Of a stretch of 64,000 nucleotides of DNA, positions 8,745 through 18,014 are shown in pieces. A program made the position numbers and the translations under genes. The notes under the pieces were generated by a model. The model did no database searches and had not been told where the DNA came from. It was given only the letters and a program-made list of their open reading frames with translations. The DNA lies in NCBI RefSeq assembly GCF_000153305.1, contig NZ_CH724110.1, positions 153,082 through 217,081 on the forward strand, given 5' to 3'. This DNA comes from Oceanicola granulosus HTCC2516. GTDB taxonomy: Bacteria > Pseudomonadota > Alphaproteobacteria > Rhodobacterales > Rhodobacteraceae. The first letter of the stretch is position 1; each line of letters starts with the position of its first letter.

Positions 8745-9680
8745 TCACCGACCGCGCTCCGTGCGGAAGTCGCGGTAGATCCTGTCGAAATTCTCGGCCA
8801 GCCACTCGTCGAACCCGTCGCCCGTCTCGAGCGTCAGCGTCGCGCGGGCGCCCTTGCGGCCCATCCGGGCGAGCAGGGTGCCGTCGGCGTCGTGCAACTC
8901 GCGCGGCGGGGCAGGGGGCTGGCGCCGGGATTCGGGGGCGAGGGCGGCGAACAGCGCCTCGAAGCGGGCGTCGGACGTCTCGCCCCGCGCCAGCGCCACC
9001 ACCTCGTCCGGGGCGCGCCCGTCGAGCCGCTTGGCCAGCGCGAGCCAGCGGTCGCGGCCCGCCGCGGGGGCGGCGCCGATGGCCTCGATCACCTCGAGCG
9101 GCACCGCCTCGGCCACCTGCAGCATCCGGCTGACGACGGTCTTGTCGATGTGCAGCGCGTCGCAGACCGTCTTGCGGTCGAACCCGCCGCGCACCATCTG
9201 GCGGGCGAAGTTGGCCTTCTCGATGAAGGTCAGATCGCGCCGGGCGGCGTTCTCCTGGCCCTGCGCGACGATCAGCGAGCGGTCGTCGAGATCGCGGATC
9301 ATCGCCTTGACCGGCATCCGCAGCGCCTTCAGCGCGGCGACGCGGCGGCGGCCGTAGACGATGTCGTAGCGGCCCTCGTAGTTGGGCGAATGGCGCAGCA
9401 TGACCGGGACCTGCTGGCCGTAGGTCTTGAGCGAGCGCATGAGCTCCTCGTGCGCCGCCGGGTCGCTGTCGAGGCGGTCGCGCAGGCCGGCGTCGTCGAT
9501 CATGTCGGCGGGCACCTCGACGAGGGCGCGCATCTTCAGATCGGCGAGCGACTGGCTGACCGCGCCGATCGCGCCGGTGCGCCGCCGCGGCTGGGCCGGG
9601 GCTGGGGCGGCGGGCGGCTCGCCCTCGCCACCGCCGCCGGCGGGCTTCATCAATCCTTGCAGGACGTTCTTGCGGGCCAT
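8745..9680 (-). CDS. repB: RepB, ParB-family partition protein
   Basis: The protein has 311 residues. It has a basic, Pro/Ala-rich N-terminus, a ParB/Srx nucleotide-binding region containing the family motif GRRRVAALKAL (about 110-120), and a helix-turn-helix, RKTVCDALHIDKTVVSRML (about 168-186), that binds parS. The C-terminal part is the dimerisation region. RepB binds the GTTGAC/GTCAAC palindromes and works with RepA to segregate the plasmid. Its ATG overlaps the repA stop codon by one base (TGATG), so the two are translationally coupled. Confidence 0.95.
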   Translation of the reverse strand: MARKNVLQGLMKPAGGGGEGEPPAAPAPAQPRRRTGAIGAVSQSLADLKMRALVEVPADMIDDAGLRDRLDSDPAAHEELMRSLKTYGQQVPVMLRHSPNYEGRYDIVYGRRRVAALKALRMPVKAMIRDLDDRSLIVAQGQENAARRDLTFIEKANFARQMVRGGFDRKTVCDALHIDKTVVSRMLQVAEAVPLEVIEAIGAAPAAGRDRWLALAKRLDGRAPDEVVALARGETSDARFEALFAALAPESRRQPPAPPRELHDADGTLLARMGRKGARATLTLETGDGFDEWLAENFDRIYRDFRTERGR

Positions 9681-10858
9681 CAGTCCCTCCCCCAGGCACG
9701 CTGGATCAGTGTCTCGATCTCGCCATTTGATGCATTGAGACTCTCAAGGGCGCGTTCATAGGTCGAACGCACGAACAACGATTTCTCAACCTCGTAGAGC
9801 GTCTGCTTGGTGAGGCCGGCATCGGAGATGGCGGTCGACTTGAGCACCGGGTGGTTGAGCACGTGCTCGCCGAACAGCTGGCGCATGAAGCTGACCATCT
9901 GGTTCTGCGGCCCGTCGCCGGGCTCGTAGCGGGTGACGAGGTAGCGCATCCAGTCGTAGCTCATGTCGCCGCCCGCGTCGGCGACGATGCCGAGCAGGTT
10001 GGAGGTCATCAGCAGGAACTGGCACATGCTCATCAGGTCGAGCATCTGCGGATGCACCGTCACCAGCACCGCCGTCGCCGCCGAGAGGGCGGACATGGAC
10101 AAAAAGCCGAGCTGCGGCGGGCAGTCGATCACGACGATGTCGTAGTCGGCGTCGACCGACGACAGCGCCTCGCCGACGCGGGTGAAGAACAGCTCGCCCG
10201 AGTGGTTGACCAGCATCCGGGGCGTGTCGTGCTCGAACTCCATCAGGTCGAGGTTGCCCGGCACGATGTCGAGGCCGTTGAAGTAGGTCTTCTGGATCAC
10301 CTCCGAGAGCGGCACCGGGTCGTCGTAGCGGATCGCGTCGTAGAGGGTGCCGCCGTCGACGAGGTCGAACTCGGGCTGGAAGCCGTGCAGCGCCGAGAGC
10401 GACGCCTGCGGGTCGAGGTCGATGCCGAGGACGCGGTAGCCGTCGAGCGCGAGCTTCTGGGCGAGGTGGGCGGAGGTGGTGGTCTTGGCCGAGCCGCCCT
10501 TGAAGTTGATGACCGAGATCACCTGCAGGTGGTCGCCCTCGCGCCGCCCGGGCAGGTAGGTGCCGGGCGTCTTGGCGCCCTTCTCGAGCATCTCGCGCAG
10601 CGCCTTGATGTCGTCGGGGGAGTAGTAGCGCCGCCCGCCGGCGCGGATCTCGGGCTCGGGGCCGCGCCCGTCGAGGTGGAGCTTGCGCAGGTAGGCGTCC
10701 TTCACCCCGAGCAGGTCGGCGACTTCGCCGGAGGTGAACCGGCGCAACACCCGGCGGGTGTCGGGCGGGAAAAGCTGTTGCCTGTGCGCCTGCAGCTGCT
10801 CGGAAAGGTTCGCCGCATGCTGCCCGACCAGGTGGTCGATTCGTGTCTGCTCCGCCAT
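9680..10858 (-). CDS. repA: RepA, ParA-family partition ATPase and repABC autorepressor
   Basis: The protein has 392 residues, typical of RepA. An N-terminal MerR-like helix-turn-helix (RRFTSGEVADLLGVKDAYLRK, split around residues 40-60) precedes a deviant Walker A motif, KGGSAKTT (about 119-126), a switch region DLDPQASLS and a Walker B-like VVIDCPPQLG. RepA moves RepB-parS complexes and represses its own promoter. It is the first gene of the cassette. Upstream lie a GTTACGCC/GGCGTAAC inverted repeat and a DnaA-box-like site that may be its operator and an initiator contact. Confidence 0.96.
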   Translation of the reverse strand: MAEQTRIDHLVGQHAANLSEQLQAHRQQLFPPDTRRVLRRFTSGEVADLLGVKDAYLRKLHLDGRGPEPEIRAGGRRYYSPDDIKALREMLEKGAKTPGTYLPGRREGDHLQVISVINFKGGSAKTTTSAHLAQKLALDGYRVLGIDLDPQASLSALHGFQPEFDLVDGGTLYDAIRYDDPVPLSEVIQKTYFNGLDIVPGNLDLMEFEHDTPRMLVNHSGELFFTRVGEALSSVDADYDIVVIDCPPQLGFLSMSALSAATAVLVTVHPQMLDLMSMCQFLLMTSNLLGIVADAGGDMSYDWMRYLVTRYEPGDGPQNQMVSFMRQLFGEHVLNHPVLKSTAISDAGLTKQTLYEVEKSLFVRSTYERALESLNASNGEIETLIQRAWGRD

Positions 10859-10902
10859 ACTGCCCTCGACCCGGTGCGTTTCCGGGCGCTAACGTTTTCG
10901 TG

Positions 10903-10941
10903 GTTACGCCTTGTGACGTATTGTTCGCTCTTGGGCGTAAC
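10903..10941. promoter_or_regulatory. Inverted repeat upstream of repA (candidate RepA operator)
   Basis: GTTACGCC (10903-10910) and GGCGTAAC (10934-10941) form a perfect 8-base inverted repeat with a 23-base spacer, 45-83 bases before the repA start. RepA proteins bind operators overlapping the repA promoter, so position and symmetry fit. No clear sigma-70 hexamers stand out here. Confidence 0.5.
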
Positions 10942-10973
10942 TTATCGGCGGGCAAACCGAGTCGCGCAAGGGG

Positions 10974-10982
10974 TTTTCCACA
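10974..10982 (+). promoter_or_regulatory. DnaA-box-like site
   Basis: TTTTCCACA fits the relaxed DnaA-box consensus TTWTNCACA. It lies between the repA control region and the end of the alcohol dehydrogenase gene. A single box gives weak evidence of function. Confidence 0.35.
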
Positions 10983-11048
10983 GGCGGGGCGCGGAGGCGT
11001 TGCACGGCAGCCGCCAGCCCGGGGGCCGGCGGCTGCGTGAGGGCCGGG

Positions 11049-12230
11049 TCAGGCGGCCATGCCGGGCTTCAGGACCACCTTCGTCCAGTCGTTCTGGTTG
11101 TTGGCGAAGTTGGCGTAGCCGCGCGCCGCCTCCTCGAGCGGCAGGCGGTGGGAGATCATGAAGGTCGTGTCGAGTTCGCCCTCCTGGATGCGGCGCAGCA
11201 GGTCGGAGGTGTAGCGCTGCACGTGGGTCTGGCCGGTGCGCAGCTGCAGGCCCTTCTCCATCAGCGCGCCGAGCGGGAACTTGTCGGCCATCCCGCCGTA
11301 GACGCCGGGCATCGAGATGCGCCCGCCCTTGCGGCAGGCCATGATCGCCATGCGCAGCGCGTGCGGCGCGTCGGCGCCCATGCCGACCGTCTGCTTGATC
11401 GTGTCGAGCATGTTGTCGGGGGCGAAGCCGTGGCTCTCCATGCCGACCGCGTCGATGACGGCGTCGGGGCCGATGCCGCCGGTCATCTCCATCAGCGCCT
11501 CGAGCACGTGGGTCTGGGTGTAGTCGATCACCTCGGCCCCCATCTGCCGCGCGAGGGCGAGGCGGTTGGGGTAGTGGTCGATGGCGATGACCTTGTGCGC
11601 GCCCATGACCCTGGCGCTCTGCACCGCGAACAGCCCCACCGGCCCGCAGCCCCAGACGGCGACCGTGTCGCCCTCGGTGATGTCGGCGTTTTCGGCGGCC
11701 ATCCAGCCGGTGGGCAGGATGTCGGAGAGGAACAGCACCTCCTCGTCGTCCATGCCGTCGGGGATGACGATGGGGCCGACGTCGGAGAAGGGGACGCGGA
11801 CATACTCCGCCTGACCGCCGGGATAGCCGCCGGTGAGGTGGCTGTAGCCGAACAGGCCCGAGACCGGGTGGCCGTAGAGCGGCTCGGTCAGGTCCTGCTT
11901 CTCGGCGGGATTGGAATTGTCGCAGGCCGAGAACTGCTGCTGGGCGCAGTGGAAGCACTGGCCGCAGGAGATGGTGAACGGCACCACGACGCGCTGGCCC
12001 TTCTCGAGCGTCGAGCCGGGGCCGGTCTCGACGACGCGGCCCATGAACTCGTGGCCGAGGATGTCGCCGGGCATGACGGCGGGGATCACGCCGTCGTAGA
12101 GGTGCAGGTCGGAGCCGCAGATGGCGGTGGCGGTGATCTCGATGATCGCGTCGCGGGGGTTGACGATCTGCGGGTCGGGGACGGTCTCGACGCGGACGTC
12201 GTGCTTGCCTTGGTATGTCAGTGCGCGCAT
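11049..12230 (-). CDS. Zinc-dependent alcohol dehydrogenase (formaldehyde-dehydrogenase-like)
   Basis: The protein has 393 residues. Catalytic zinc ligands are visible as C38 (AICGSDLH) and H60-E61 (GHEFMG), and a structural zinc site as C89, C92, C95 and C103. The Rossmann nucleotide-binding motif is VWGCGPVGLFAVQ, near residue 190. The long form with an inserted segment after the catalytic zinc site resembles the glutathione-independent formaldehyde dehydrogenase branch. These enzymes oxidise alcohols or aldehydes with NAD(P)+. A strong ribosome site (GAGGAGGACGCC) precedes ATG at 12230. It follows the SRPBCC gene by 10 bases, so the two form an operon. Actual substrate is unknown. Confidence 0.9.
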   Translation of the reverse strand: MRALTYQGKHDVRVETVPDPQIVNPRDAIIEITATAICGSDLHLYDGVIPAVMPGDILGHEFMGRVVETGPGSTLEKGQRVVVPFTISCGQCFHCAQQQFSACDNSNPAEKQDLTEPLYGHPVSGLFGYSHLTGGYPGGQAEYVRVPFSDVGPIVIPDGMDDEEVLFLSDILPTGWMAAENADITEGDTVAVWGCGPVGLFAVQSARVMGAHKVIAIDHYPNRLALARQMGAEVIDYTQTHVLEALMEMTGGIGPDAVIDAVGMESHGFAPDNMLDTIKQTVGMGADAPHALRMAIMACRKGGRISMPGVYGGMADKFPLGALMEKGLQLRTGQTHVQRYTSDLLRRIQEGELDTTFMISHRLPLEEAARGYANFANNQNDWTKVVLKPGMAA

Positions 12231-12240
12231 GGCGTCCTCC

Positions 12241-12915
12241 TCAGGAGTCGGTGCGGTTGCGGTTGGTGGCGATCTCGCCGGTCTCGAGCAGCATCTTCAG
12301 CCGCTTCAGGTCGCGGCGCGCCTGCACGGCGGGCTCGGCCTGGAACAGCTTGGCGGCGAGGCGGCCGAGCTCGCCCATGGGCGGCTTGTAGGCGATGACG
12401 GCCTCGACCACGGTGCCGCGATCGCCGGGCGCGTCGCGGAACATCACCTTGCCCTCGGTGTCGATCTCGCTGTCGTCGGTGGCGCGCCAGGCGATCTCCT
12501 CGCCGGGGCGGTCCTGCACGATGCGGGTGCGGACCTCGACCGACCGCCCGGCGGGCGCGGCGATGGTCCAGACGGTGACGTCGCCGGCCTCGTGCACGCT
12601 CTCGACGTTCTCCATGAAGCGGGCGAGGTTGGAGAAGTCGCGCCAGAAGTCGTAGATCTCCTGCCGGGGCTTGTTGATCGTCACGCTGCGGCCGGTGACG
12701 GCGTAGTCGCCGTAGCGGCTCTGGCGCGAGGTGCGGCCGGGCGCGCTGTCGGGCGGGCGGTGCGGCATCCGGCGCGGCGCGAACTGCTGCGCGGCCAGCC
12801 CGCCGAGCAGCACCAGGCCGACGCCGAGCGCCGCCGCCGTTCCGCGCGGGTAGCGCCGCCGGGCGCGCGGCCCGTGCCGCGCCACGCGGTCGTCCTCTGG
12901 ATGGATGTAGCTCAT
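12241..12915 (-). CDS. SRPBCC-family protein with N-terminal membrane anchor
   Basis: The protein has 224 residues from ATG at 12915. A short basic N-terminus leads to one hydrophobic segment (about residues 27-47, AAALGVGLVLLGGLAAQQF) that should anchor it in the membrane. Residues 70-215 match the START/SRPBCC (polyketide cyclase/dehydrase) fold as seen in GRSVTINKPRQEIYDFWRD and the following WTIAAPAG, RATDDSEIDTEGKV and VVEAVIAYKPP strands. The family binds hydrophobic ligands. It is first in a two-gene operon with the zinc alcohol dehydrogenase; a role in lipid or stress physiology is possible but unproven. It is divergent from the phosphate permease. Confidence 0.82.
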   Translation of the reverse strand: MSYIHPEDDRVARHGPRARRRYPRGTAAALGVGLVLLGGLAAQQFAPRRMPHRPPDSAPGRTSRQSRYGDYAVTGRSVTINKPRQEIYDFWRDFSNLARFMENVESVHEAGDVTVWTIAAPAGRSVEVRTRIVQDRPGEEIAWRATDDSEIDTEGKVMFRDAPGDRGTVVEAVIAYKPPMGELGRLAAKLFQAEPAVQARRDLKRLKMLLETGEIATNRNRTDS

Positions 12916-13092
12916 CGGGGGCCTCCTTCGCTCTCGGGCGTCGGGGCTGAAACGGCTTGCCGCCGGGGGCAGTTCCGGCCGATGCCGCGCCCCGGGCGGC
13001 GCGCCGCCTGTCCGGCGGTGCGCAGGTTCGAATTGTGCGCGGGCGTCGCATCGGGTAGCCACGACGTCATCCGACGCGACCGAGGCGGGCCC

Positions 13093-14574
13093 GTGACAGA
13101 CAGAGACCTGGAAGCAAGACACCTCGAGACCCTCGACCGGGATCTCGGTCGGCTGGCGCGTGCCGAGAGGGCGCTGTCCTTCGTCGGGCGGCCCATCGTC
13201 GGCAAGGGCATCGCCCTGCTGTTCATGTTCGCCGCCGCGCTGTTCGCCGCGCTGACCTTCGGCGACGTGAGCAACCCGATCATCATCGTGCTCGCCGCCG
13301 CCTTCGGCGCCTACATGGCGCTCAACATCGGCGCCAACGACGTGGCCAACAACATGGGCCCGGCCGTGGGCGCCAACGCGCTGACCATGGGCGGCGCCAT
13401 CGCCATCGCGGCGATCTGCGAGACGGCGGGGGCGCTGCTGGCGGGGGGCGACGTGGTCTCGACCATCGCCAAGGGGATCGTCGCGCCGTCGAGCCTCGAC
13501 TCGGTGGACGTGTTCATCTGGGCGATGATGGCGGCGCTGCTGTCGTCGGCGCTGTGGGTCAACCTCGCCACCTGGGTCGGCGCGCCGGTCTCGACGACGC
13601 ACTCCGTCGTCGGCGGCGTGATGGGCGCGGGCATCGCGGCGGCGGGCTTCGCGGCGGTGAGCTGGGGGCAGATGGGGATGATCGCGGCGAGCTGGGTGAT
13701 CTCGCCGTTCCTCGGCGGCGTCATCGCCGCGGGCTTCCTGTGGTTCATCAAGGCGCGGATCATCTACCAGGACGACAAGATCTCCGCCGCGCGCCGCTGG
13801 GTGCCGATGCTGGTGGGGATCATGGCCGGGGCGTTCACCGCCTACCTGGTGATGAAGGGGCTGAAGAACGTCCTCGACATCGGCCTGGGGGGCGCGCTGC
13901 TGCTCGGGCTGGTCGCGGCGGTGGCGACCTGGGCGGTGATGATCCCGGTGATCCGCCGCCAGTCGCGCGGGCTGGAGAACCGCAACAAGTCGCTCAAGGT
14001 GCTGTTCGGCATCCCGCTGATCGTCTCGGCGGCGCTGCTGAGCTTCGCGCACGGGGCCAACGACGTGGCCAACGCGGTGGGCCCGCTCGCCGCGATCGTG
14101 CAGGCGTCGCAGAGCGGCGAGTTCGTCGACGCCTTCGCGATCCCGATCTGGGTGATGCTGATCGGCGCGTTCGGGATCTCGTTCGGGCTGTTCCTGTTCG
14201 GCCCGCGGCTGATCCGGGTGGTCGGCGGCGAGATCACCAAGCTGAACCCGATGCGCGCCTACTGCGTGGCGCTGTCGGCGGCGATCACGGTGATCTTCGC
14301 GAGCTGGCTGGGCCTGCCGGTGAGCTCGACGCACATCGCCGTGGGCGGCATCTTCGGCGTCGGGTTCTTCCGCGAGTGGTACACCGAGCGTCGGCTCAAG
14401 GCGGCGAAGCTGGCGATCCCCGAGGCGCCGGTGCCGCGCGAGGAGCGGCGGCGGCGCAAGCTGGTGCGGCGCTCGCACTTCATGACCATCGCCGCCGCCT
14501 GGATCATCACCGTGCCCGCCGCGGCGGTGCTCTCGGCGCTGATCTTCTACCTGATCGCCCTGATCGCGGGGTGA
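13093..14574 (+). CDS. PiT-family inorganic phosphate permease
   Basis: From GTG at 13093 the protein has 493 residues, normal for PiT/PHO-4 transporters. The two family signatures are present: GANDVANNMGPAVG (about 83-96) and GANDVANAVGPLA (about 322-334), each within a six-helix half, with many further hydrophobic helices and a basic central loop. PiT proteins import phosphate as a metal-phosphate complex with protons across the inner membrane. The open frame extends far upstream, but that part is antisense to the SRPBCC gene and lacks membrane character. GTG preceded by GAGGCGGG is the sensible start. The gene converges on the thiolase gene with only 9 bases between the stops. Confidence 0.92.
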   Translation: MTDRDLEARHLETLDRDLGRLARAERALSFVGRPIVGKGIALLFMFAAALFAALTFGDVSNPIIIVLAAAFGAYMALNIGANDVANNMGPAVGANALTMGGAIAIAAICETAGALLAGGDVVSTIAKGIVAPSSLDSVDVFIWAMMAALLSSALWVNLATWVGAPVSTTHSVVGGVMGAGIAAAGFAAVSWGQMGMIAASWVISPFLGGVIAAGFLWFIKARIIYQDDKISAARRWVPMLVGIMAGAFTAYLVMKGLKNVLDIGLGGALLLGLVAAVATWAVMIPVIRRQSRGLENRNKSLKVLFGIPLIVSAALLSFAHGANDVANAVGPLAAIVQASQSGEFVDAFAIPIWVMLIGAFGISFGLFLFGPRLIRVVGGEITKLNPMRAYCVALSAAITVIFASWLGLPVSSTHIAVGGIFGVGFFREWYTERRLKAAKLAIPEAPVPREERRRRKLVRRSHFMTIAAAWIITVPAAAVLSALIFYLIALIAG

Positions 14575-14583
14575 GGCGGGGAC

Positions 14584-15765
<1,182 letters not shown>

Positions 15766-15782
15766 CGGCGCTTCTCCCTCGG

Positions 15783-16178
15783 TCAGGACAGGTGGGCGGT
15801 GGCCTCGATCTCGACGACGGCCTCGTCCTCGATCAGCTCCTTCACCACGACCATCGACATGGCCGGGAAGTGCTTGCCGAAGACCTCGCGGTAGGCCGCG
15901 CCGATCTCGCTCTGGTGGGCGAGGTATTCCTGCTTGTCGGTGACGAACCACGTCAGGCGCGTCACGTCCGACACCTCGCCGCCGGCGGCCTCGACGATGG
16001 CGGCGATGTTCTTCAGCGCCTGGCGCATCTGGCCGATGAAGCCGCCGGAGACGAAGCGCTTGGATTCGTCCCAGCCGATCTGGCCGCCGATGTGGAGCAC
16101 GCCGTCGCGGGTGAGCATGCCGTTGGCGTAGCCCTTGGCCGGGAGCCAGCCCTCGGGGTGAATGATGCGGTGTGTCAT
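15783..16178 (-). CDS. Rid (YjgF/YER057c/UK114) family protein lacking the RidA catalytic Arg
   Basis: The protein has 131 residues with the Rid fold signatures [24 protein letters not shown] and [10 protein letters not shown]. In true RidA the C-terminal motif is P-A-R-S, where Arg is needed for imine deamination; here it reads P-A-M-S (Met at 107). It therefore belongs with Rid subgroups that lack the classic residue and may have another enamine- or ring-processing activity. It overlaps the thioesterase gene by 4 bases inside an operon whose key intermediate would be an enamine-like amino-oxocyclohexene carbonyl-CoA. A role in hydrolytic deamination is attractive but inferred. Confidence 0.88.
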   Translation of the reverse strand: MTHRIIHPEGWLPAKGYANGMLTRDGVLHIGGQIGWDESKRFVSGGFIGQMRQALKNIAAIVEAAGGEVSDVTRLTWFVTDKQEYLAHQSEIGAAYREVFGKHFPAMSMVVVKELIEDEAVVEIEATAHLS

Positions 16179-16582
16179 CCCCGTCCTTCCTTGATGTCTG
16201 TGAGTTTCGCCCGGATCGGGTCGGGCCAGGCCTCGGGCCGGCCCGTCTCGCCGACCAGCACCAGCGTCGCCCGGGTCTCGAAGCGGGCCTCGTCGCCGCA
16301 GCGCGCGCGCATGAGGTAGCGGCAGGAGGTGCGGCCGACGGCCTCGATCTCCAGCGCCAGCGTCAGCTGGTCACCGTGGCGGCTGGGGGCGCGGAACCGG
16401 GTCTCGATACCGGCGGTCGGCACGGCCTGGACGCGGTGCAGCGCCTCGAAGGGCCAGCGGAGGGCGCTGTCGAAGAACGCCTCGACGCAATCGTTCATCA
16501 TCTCGAAGTAGCGCGGGAAGAACACGATCCCGGCCGGGTCGCAGTGCCGGAACAGCACCTTCTGGGCGTACTCGAAGGCCAT
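16175..16582 (-). CDS. 4-hydroxybenzoyl-CoA-thioesterase-type hotdog thioesterase
   Basis: The protein has 135 residues, typical of a single hotdog domain. The N-terminal motif [21 protein letters not shown] carries the catalytic Asp at residue 15 of the 4HBT class, followed by the long central helix. Such enzymes hydrolyse aromatic or aliphatic acyl-CoA to release CoA. In this operon it could salvage CoA from dead-end aryl-CoA. Its ATG overlaps the stop of the upstream LivF-like gene by one base (TGATG) and its end overlaps the Rid gene by 4 bases. Confidence 0.88.
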   Translation of the reverse strand: MAFEYAQKVLFRHCDPAGIVFFPRYFEMMNDCVEAFFDSALRWPFEALHRVQAVPTAGIETRFRAPSRHGDQLTLALEIEAVGRTSCRYLMRARCGDEARFETRATLVLVGETGRPEAWPDPIRAKLTDIKEGRG

Positions 16583-17268
16583 CAGACGCCCACGTGCCGC
16601 TCGGAGACGTCGGCCGTCAGGGTGTCCATCGCGCCGCTCCAGACGGTCTTGCCGCGCACCAGGATCACGGCGCGGTCGGAGACCTGGCGCAGCTCCCTGA
16701 GCGACTTGTCGATGAGCAGGATCGCCATCCCCGTCTCGCGCTTGAGCCGGCCGATGACCGACCAGATCTCCTGGCGGATGATCGGCGCGAGGCCCTCGGT
16801 GGCCTCGTCGAGGATCAGCAGGCGCGGGTTGGTCATCAGGGCGCGGCCAATGGCGAGCATCTGCTGCTCCCCGCCCGAGAGCGAGGCGGCGCGCTGGTGC
16901 CGGCGCTCGCCGAGGCGGGGCAGGAAGGCGGTGACGGCGTCCATGTCCCACGCGCCGGGGCGGGCGGCGGCGAGCAGGTTCTCGGCGACGGTGAGGTCGG
17001 CGAAGCAGCGCCGGCCCTCGGGGACCAGCCCGATCCCGAGCCGGGCGGCGCGGTGGCTGGGCAGGGCGTGGAGGTCGCGCCCGTCGAAGGCGAGGCGGCC
17101 CTCGGAGGGGATCATCCGGCAGATCGACTTGACCGTCGTGGTCTTGCCCATGCCGTTGCGGCCCATGAGCGCCACCACCTCGCCCGCGCCGACCTCGAGG
17201 TCGACGCCGAACAGCGCCTGGCTCGCGCCGTAGCGGGCGGTGAGGCCGGAGAGGGTCAGCAGGCTCAT
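16582..17268 (-). CDS. livF: LivF-type ABC importer ATPase
   Basis: The protein has 228 residues, usual for LivF. Walker A is GRNGMGKTT (36-44), the Q-loop region lies in GIGLVPEGRR, the signature is LSGGEQQ and Walker B is LLILDEATEGLAP. The H-loop position reads IDKSL rather than the common VEQN of LivF. It energises the branched-chain-amino-acid-type (HAAT) importer encoded just upstream. The surrounding aryl-CoA genes suggest the cargo is an aromatic acid such as 2-aminobenzoate rather than leucine, which is inference. It overlaps livG by 4 bases. Confidence 0.93.
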   Translation of the reverse strand: MSLLTLSGLTARYGASQALFGVDLEVGAGEVVALMGRNGMGKTTTVKSICRMIPSEGRLAFDGRDLHALPSHRAARLGIGLVPEGRRCFADLTVAENLLAAARPGAWDMDAVTAFLPRLGERRHQRAASLSGGEQQMLAIGRALMTNPRLLILDEATEGLAPIIRQEIWSVIGRLKRETGMAILLIDKSLRELRQVSDRAVILVRGKTVWSGAMDTLTADVSERHVGV

Positions 17269-18014
17269 GACTCGTCTCCCAGGTAGGCCTCGCGCACCTC
17301 GCGGCTGGTGCGGATCTCGTCGGCGGTGCCGGTGGCGATGATCTTGCCGTAGACGAGCACGCTGATCCGGTCGGCGAGGGCGAAGACGGCGTCCATGTCG
17401 TGCTCGACGAGCAGGATCGGGGCCTCGTGGCGCAGCTCGTCGAGGAAGGCGGTGAGCTGTCTGGAGCCCTCGGCGCCGAGGCCGGCCATGGGCTCGTCCA
17501 TGACGAAGGCGCGCGGGCGCAGGGTCAGGGCGACGGCGACCTCGAGCTGGCGGCGCTGGCCGTGGCTGAGGTCGGCGCAGCGGGCGGCGGCGTGCTCGGC
17601 GAGGCCGACGCGGGCGAGGGCGTCCTCGGCACGGGCGCGCAGGTCGGCGTCGCGCAGGGCGGGGCGCCAGAAGCGCCAGGGGCGGCCCGACGCGCCGACG
17701 GCGCCGAGGACGGCGTTCTCGAGCACGGTGTCTTCCATCGCGAGGGCCGAGATCTGGAAGGTCCGCCCCAGCCCGGCGCGCGCCCGGGCCGGAGTGGCGA
17801 GGGCGGTGACGTCGCGCCCGGCCAGCGTCACCCGCCCGGCATCGGGGCGCAGCGCGCCGCTGATCTGGGCGATGAGCGTCGACTTGCCCGCGCCGTTGGG
17901 CCCGATGATGGCGTGGATCTCGCCGGGGCGCAGCTCGACGGAGACGTCGTCGGTGGCCGTCAGCGCGCCGAAGCTCTTGGCGAGGCCGTGGGTGGCGAGG
18001 ATCGGGTCAGTCAC
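17265..18014 (-). CDS. livG: LivG-type ABC importer ATPase
   Basis: The protein has 249 residues. Walker A is GPNGAGKST (about 37-45), the signature LSHGQRR, Walker B AFVMDEPMAGL and the H-loop LLVEHDM. The C-terminal tail ending in SREVREAYLGDES is typical of LivG. It forms the ATPase pair with the LivF-like protein beneath the two membrane subunits. It overlaps livM by 8 bases and livF by 4 bases, so expression is tightly coupled. Confidence 0.94.
   Translation of the reverse strand: MTDPILATHGLAKSFGALTATDDVSVELRPGEIHAIIGPNGAGKSTLIAQISGALRPDAGRVTLAGRDVTALATPARARAGLGRTFQISALAMEDTVLENAVLGAVGASGRPWRFWRPALRDADLRARAEDALARVGLAEHAAARCADLSHGQRRQLEVAVALTLRPRAFVMDEPMAGLGAEGSRQLTAFLDELRHEAPILLVEHDMDAVFALADRISVLVYGKIIATGTADEIRTSREVREAYLGDES

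Noticed and set aside
12121-13092. Upstream extension of the PiT permease frame
   Set aside because: This stretch is antisense to the alcohol dehydrogenase and SRPBCC genes and shows no membrane or signal character. GTG at 13093 gives the normal family length.
12241-14478. Upstream extension of the SRPBCC frame on the - strand to about 745 codons
   Set aside because: The added part is antisense to the PiT permease membrane helices and is charged low-complexity sequence. The clean start is ATG at 12915.
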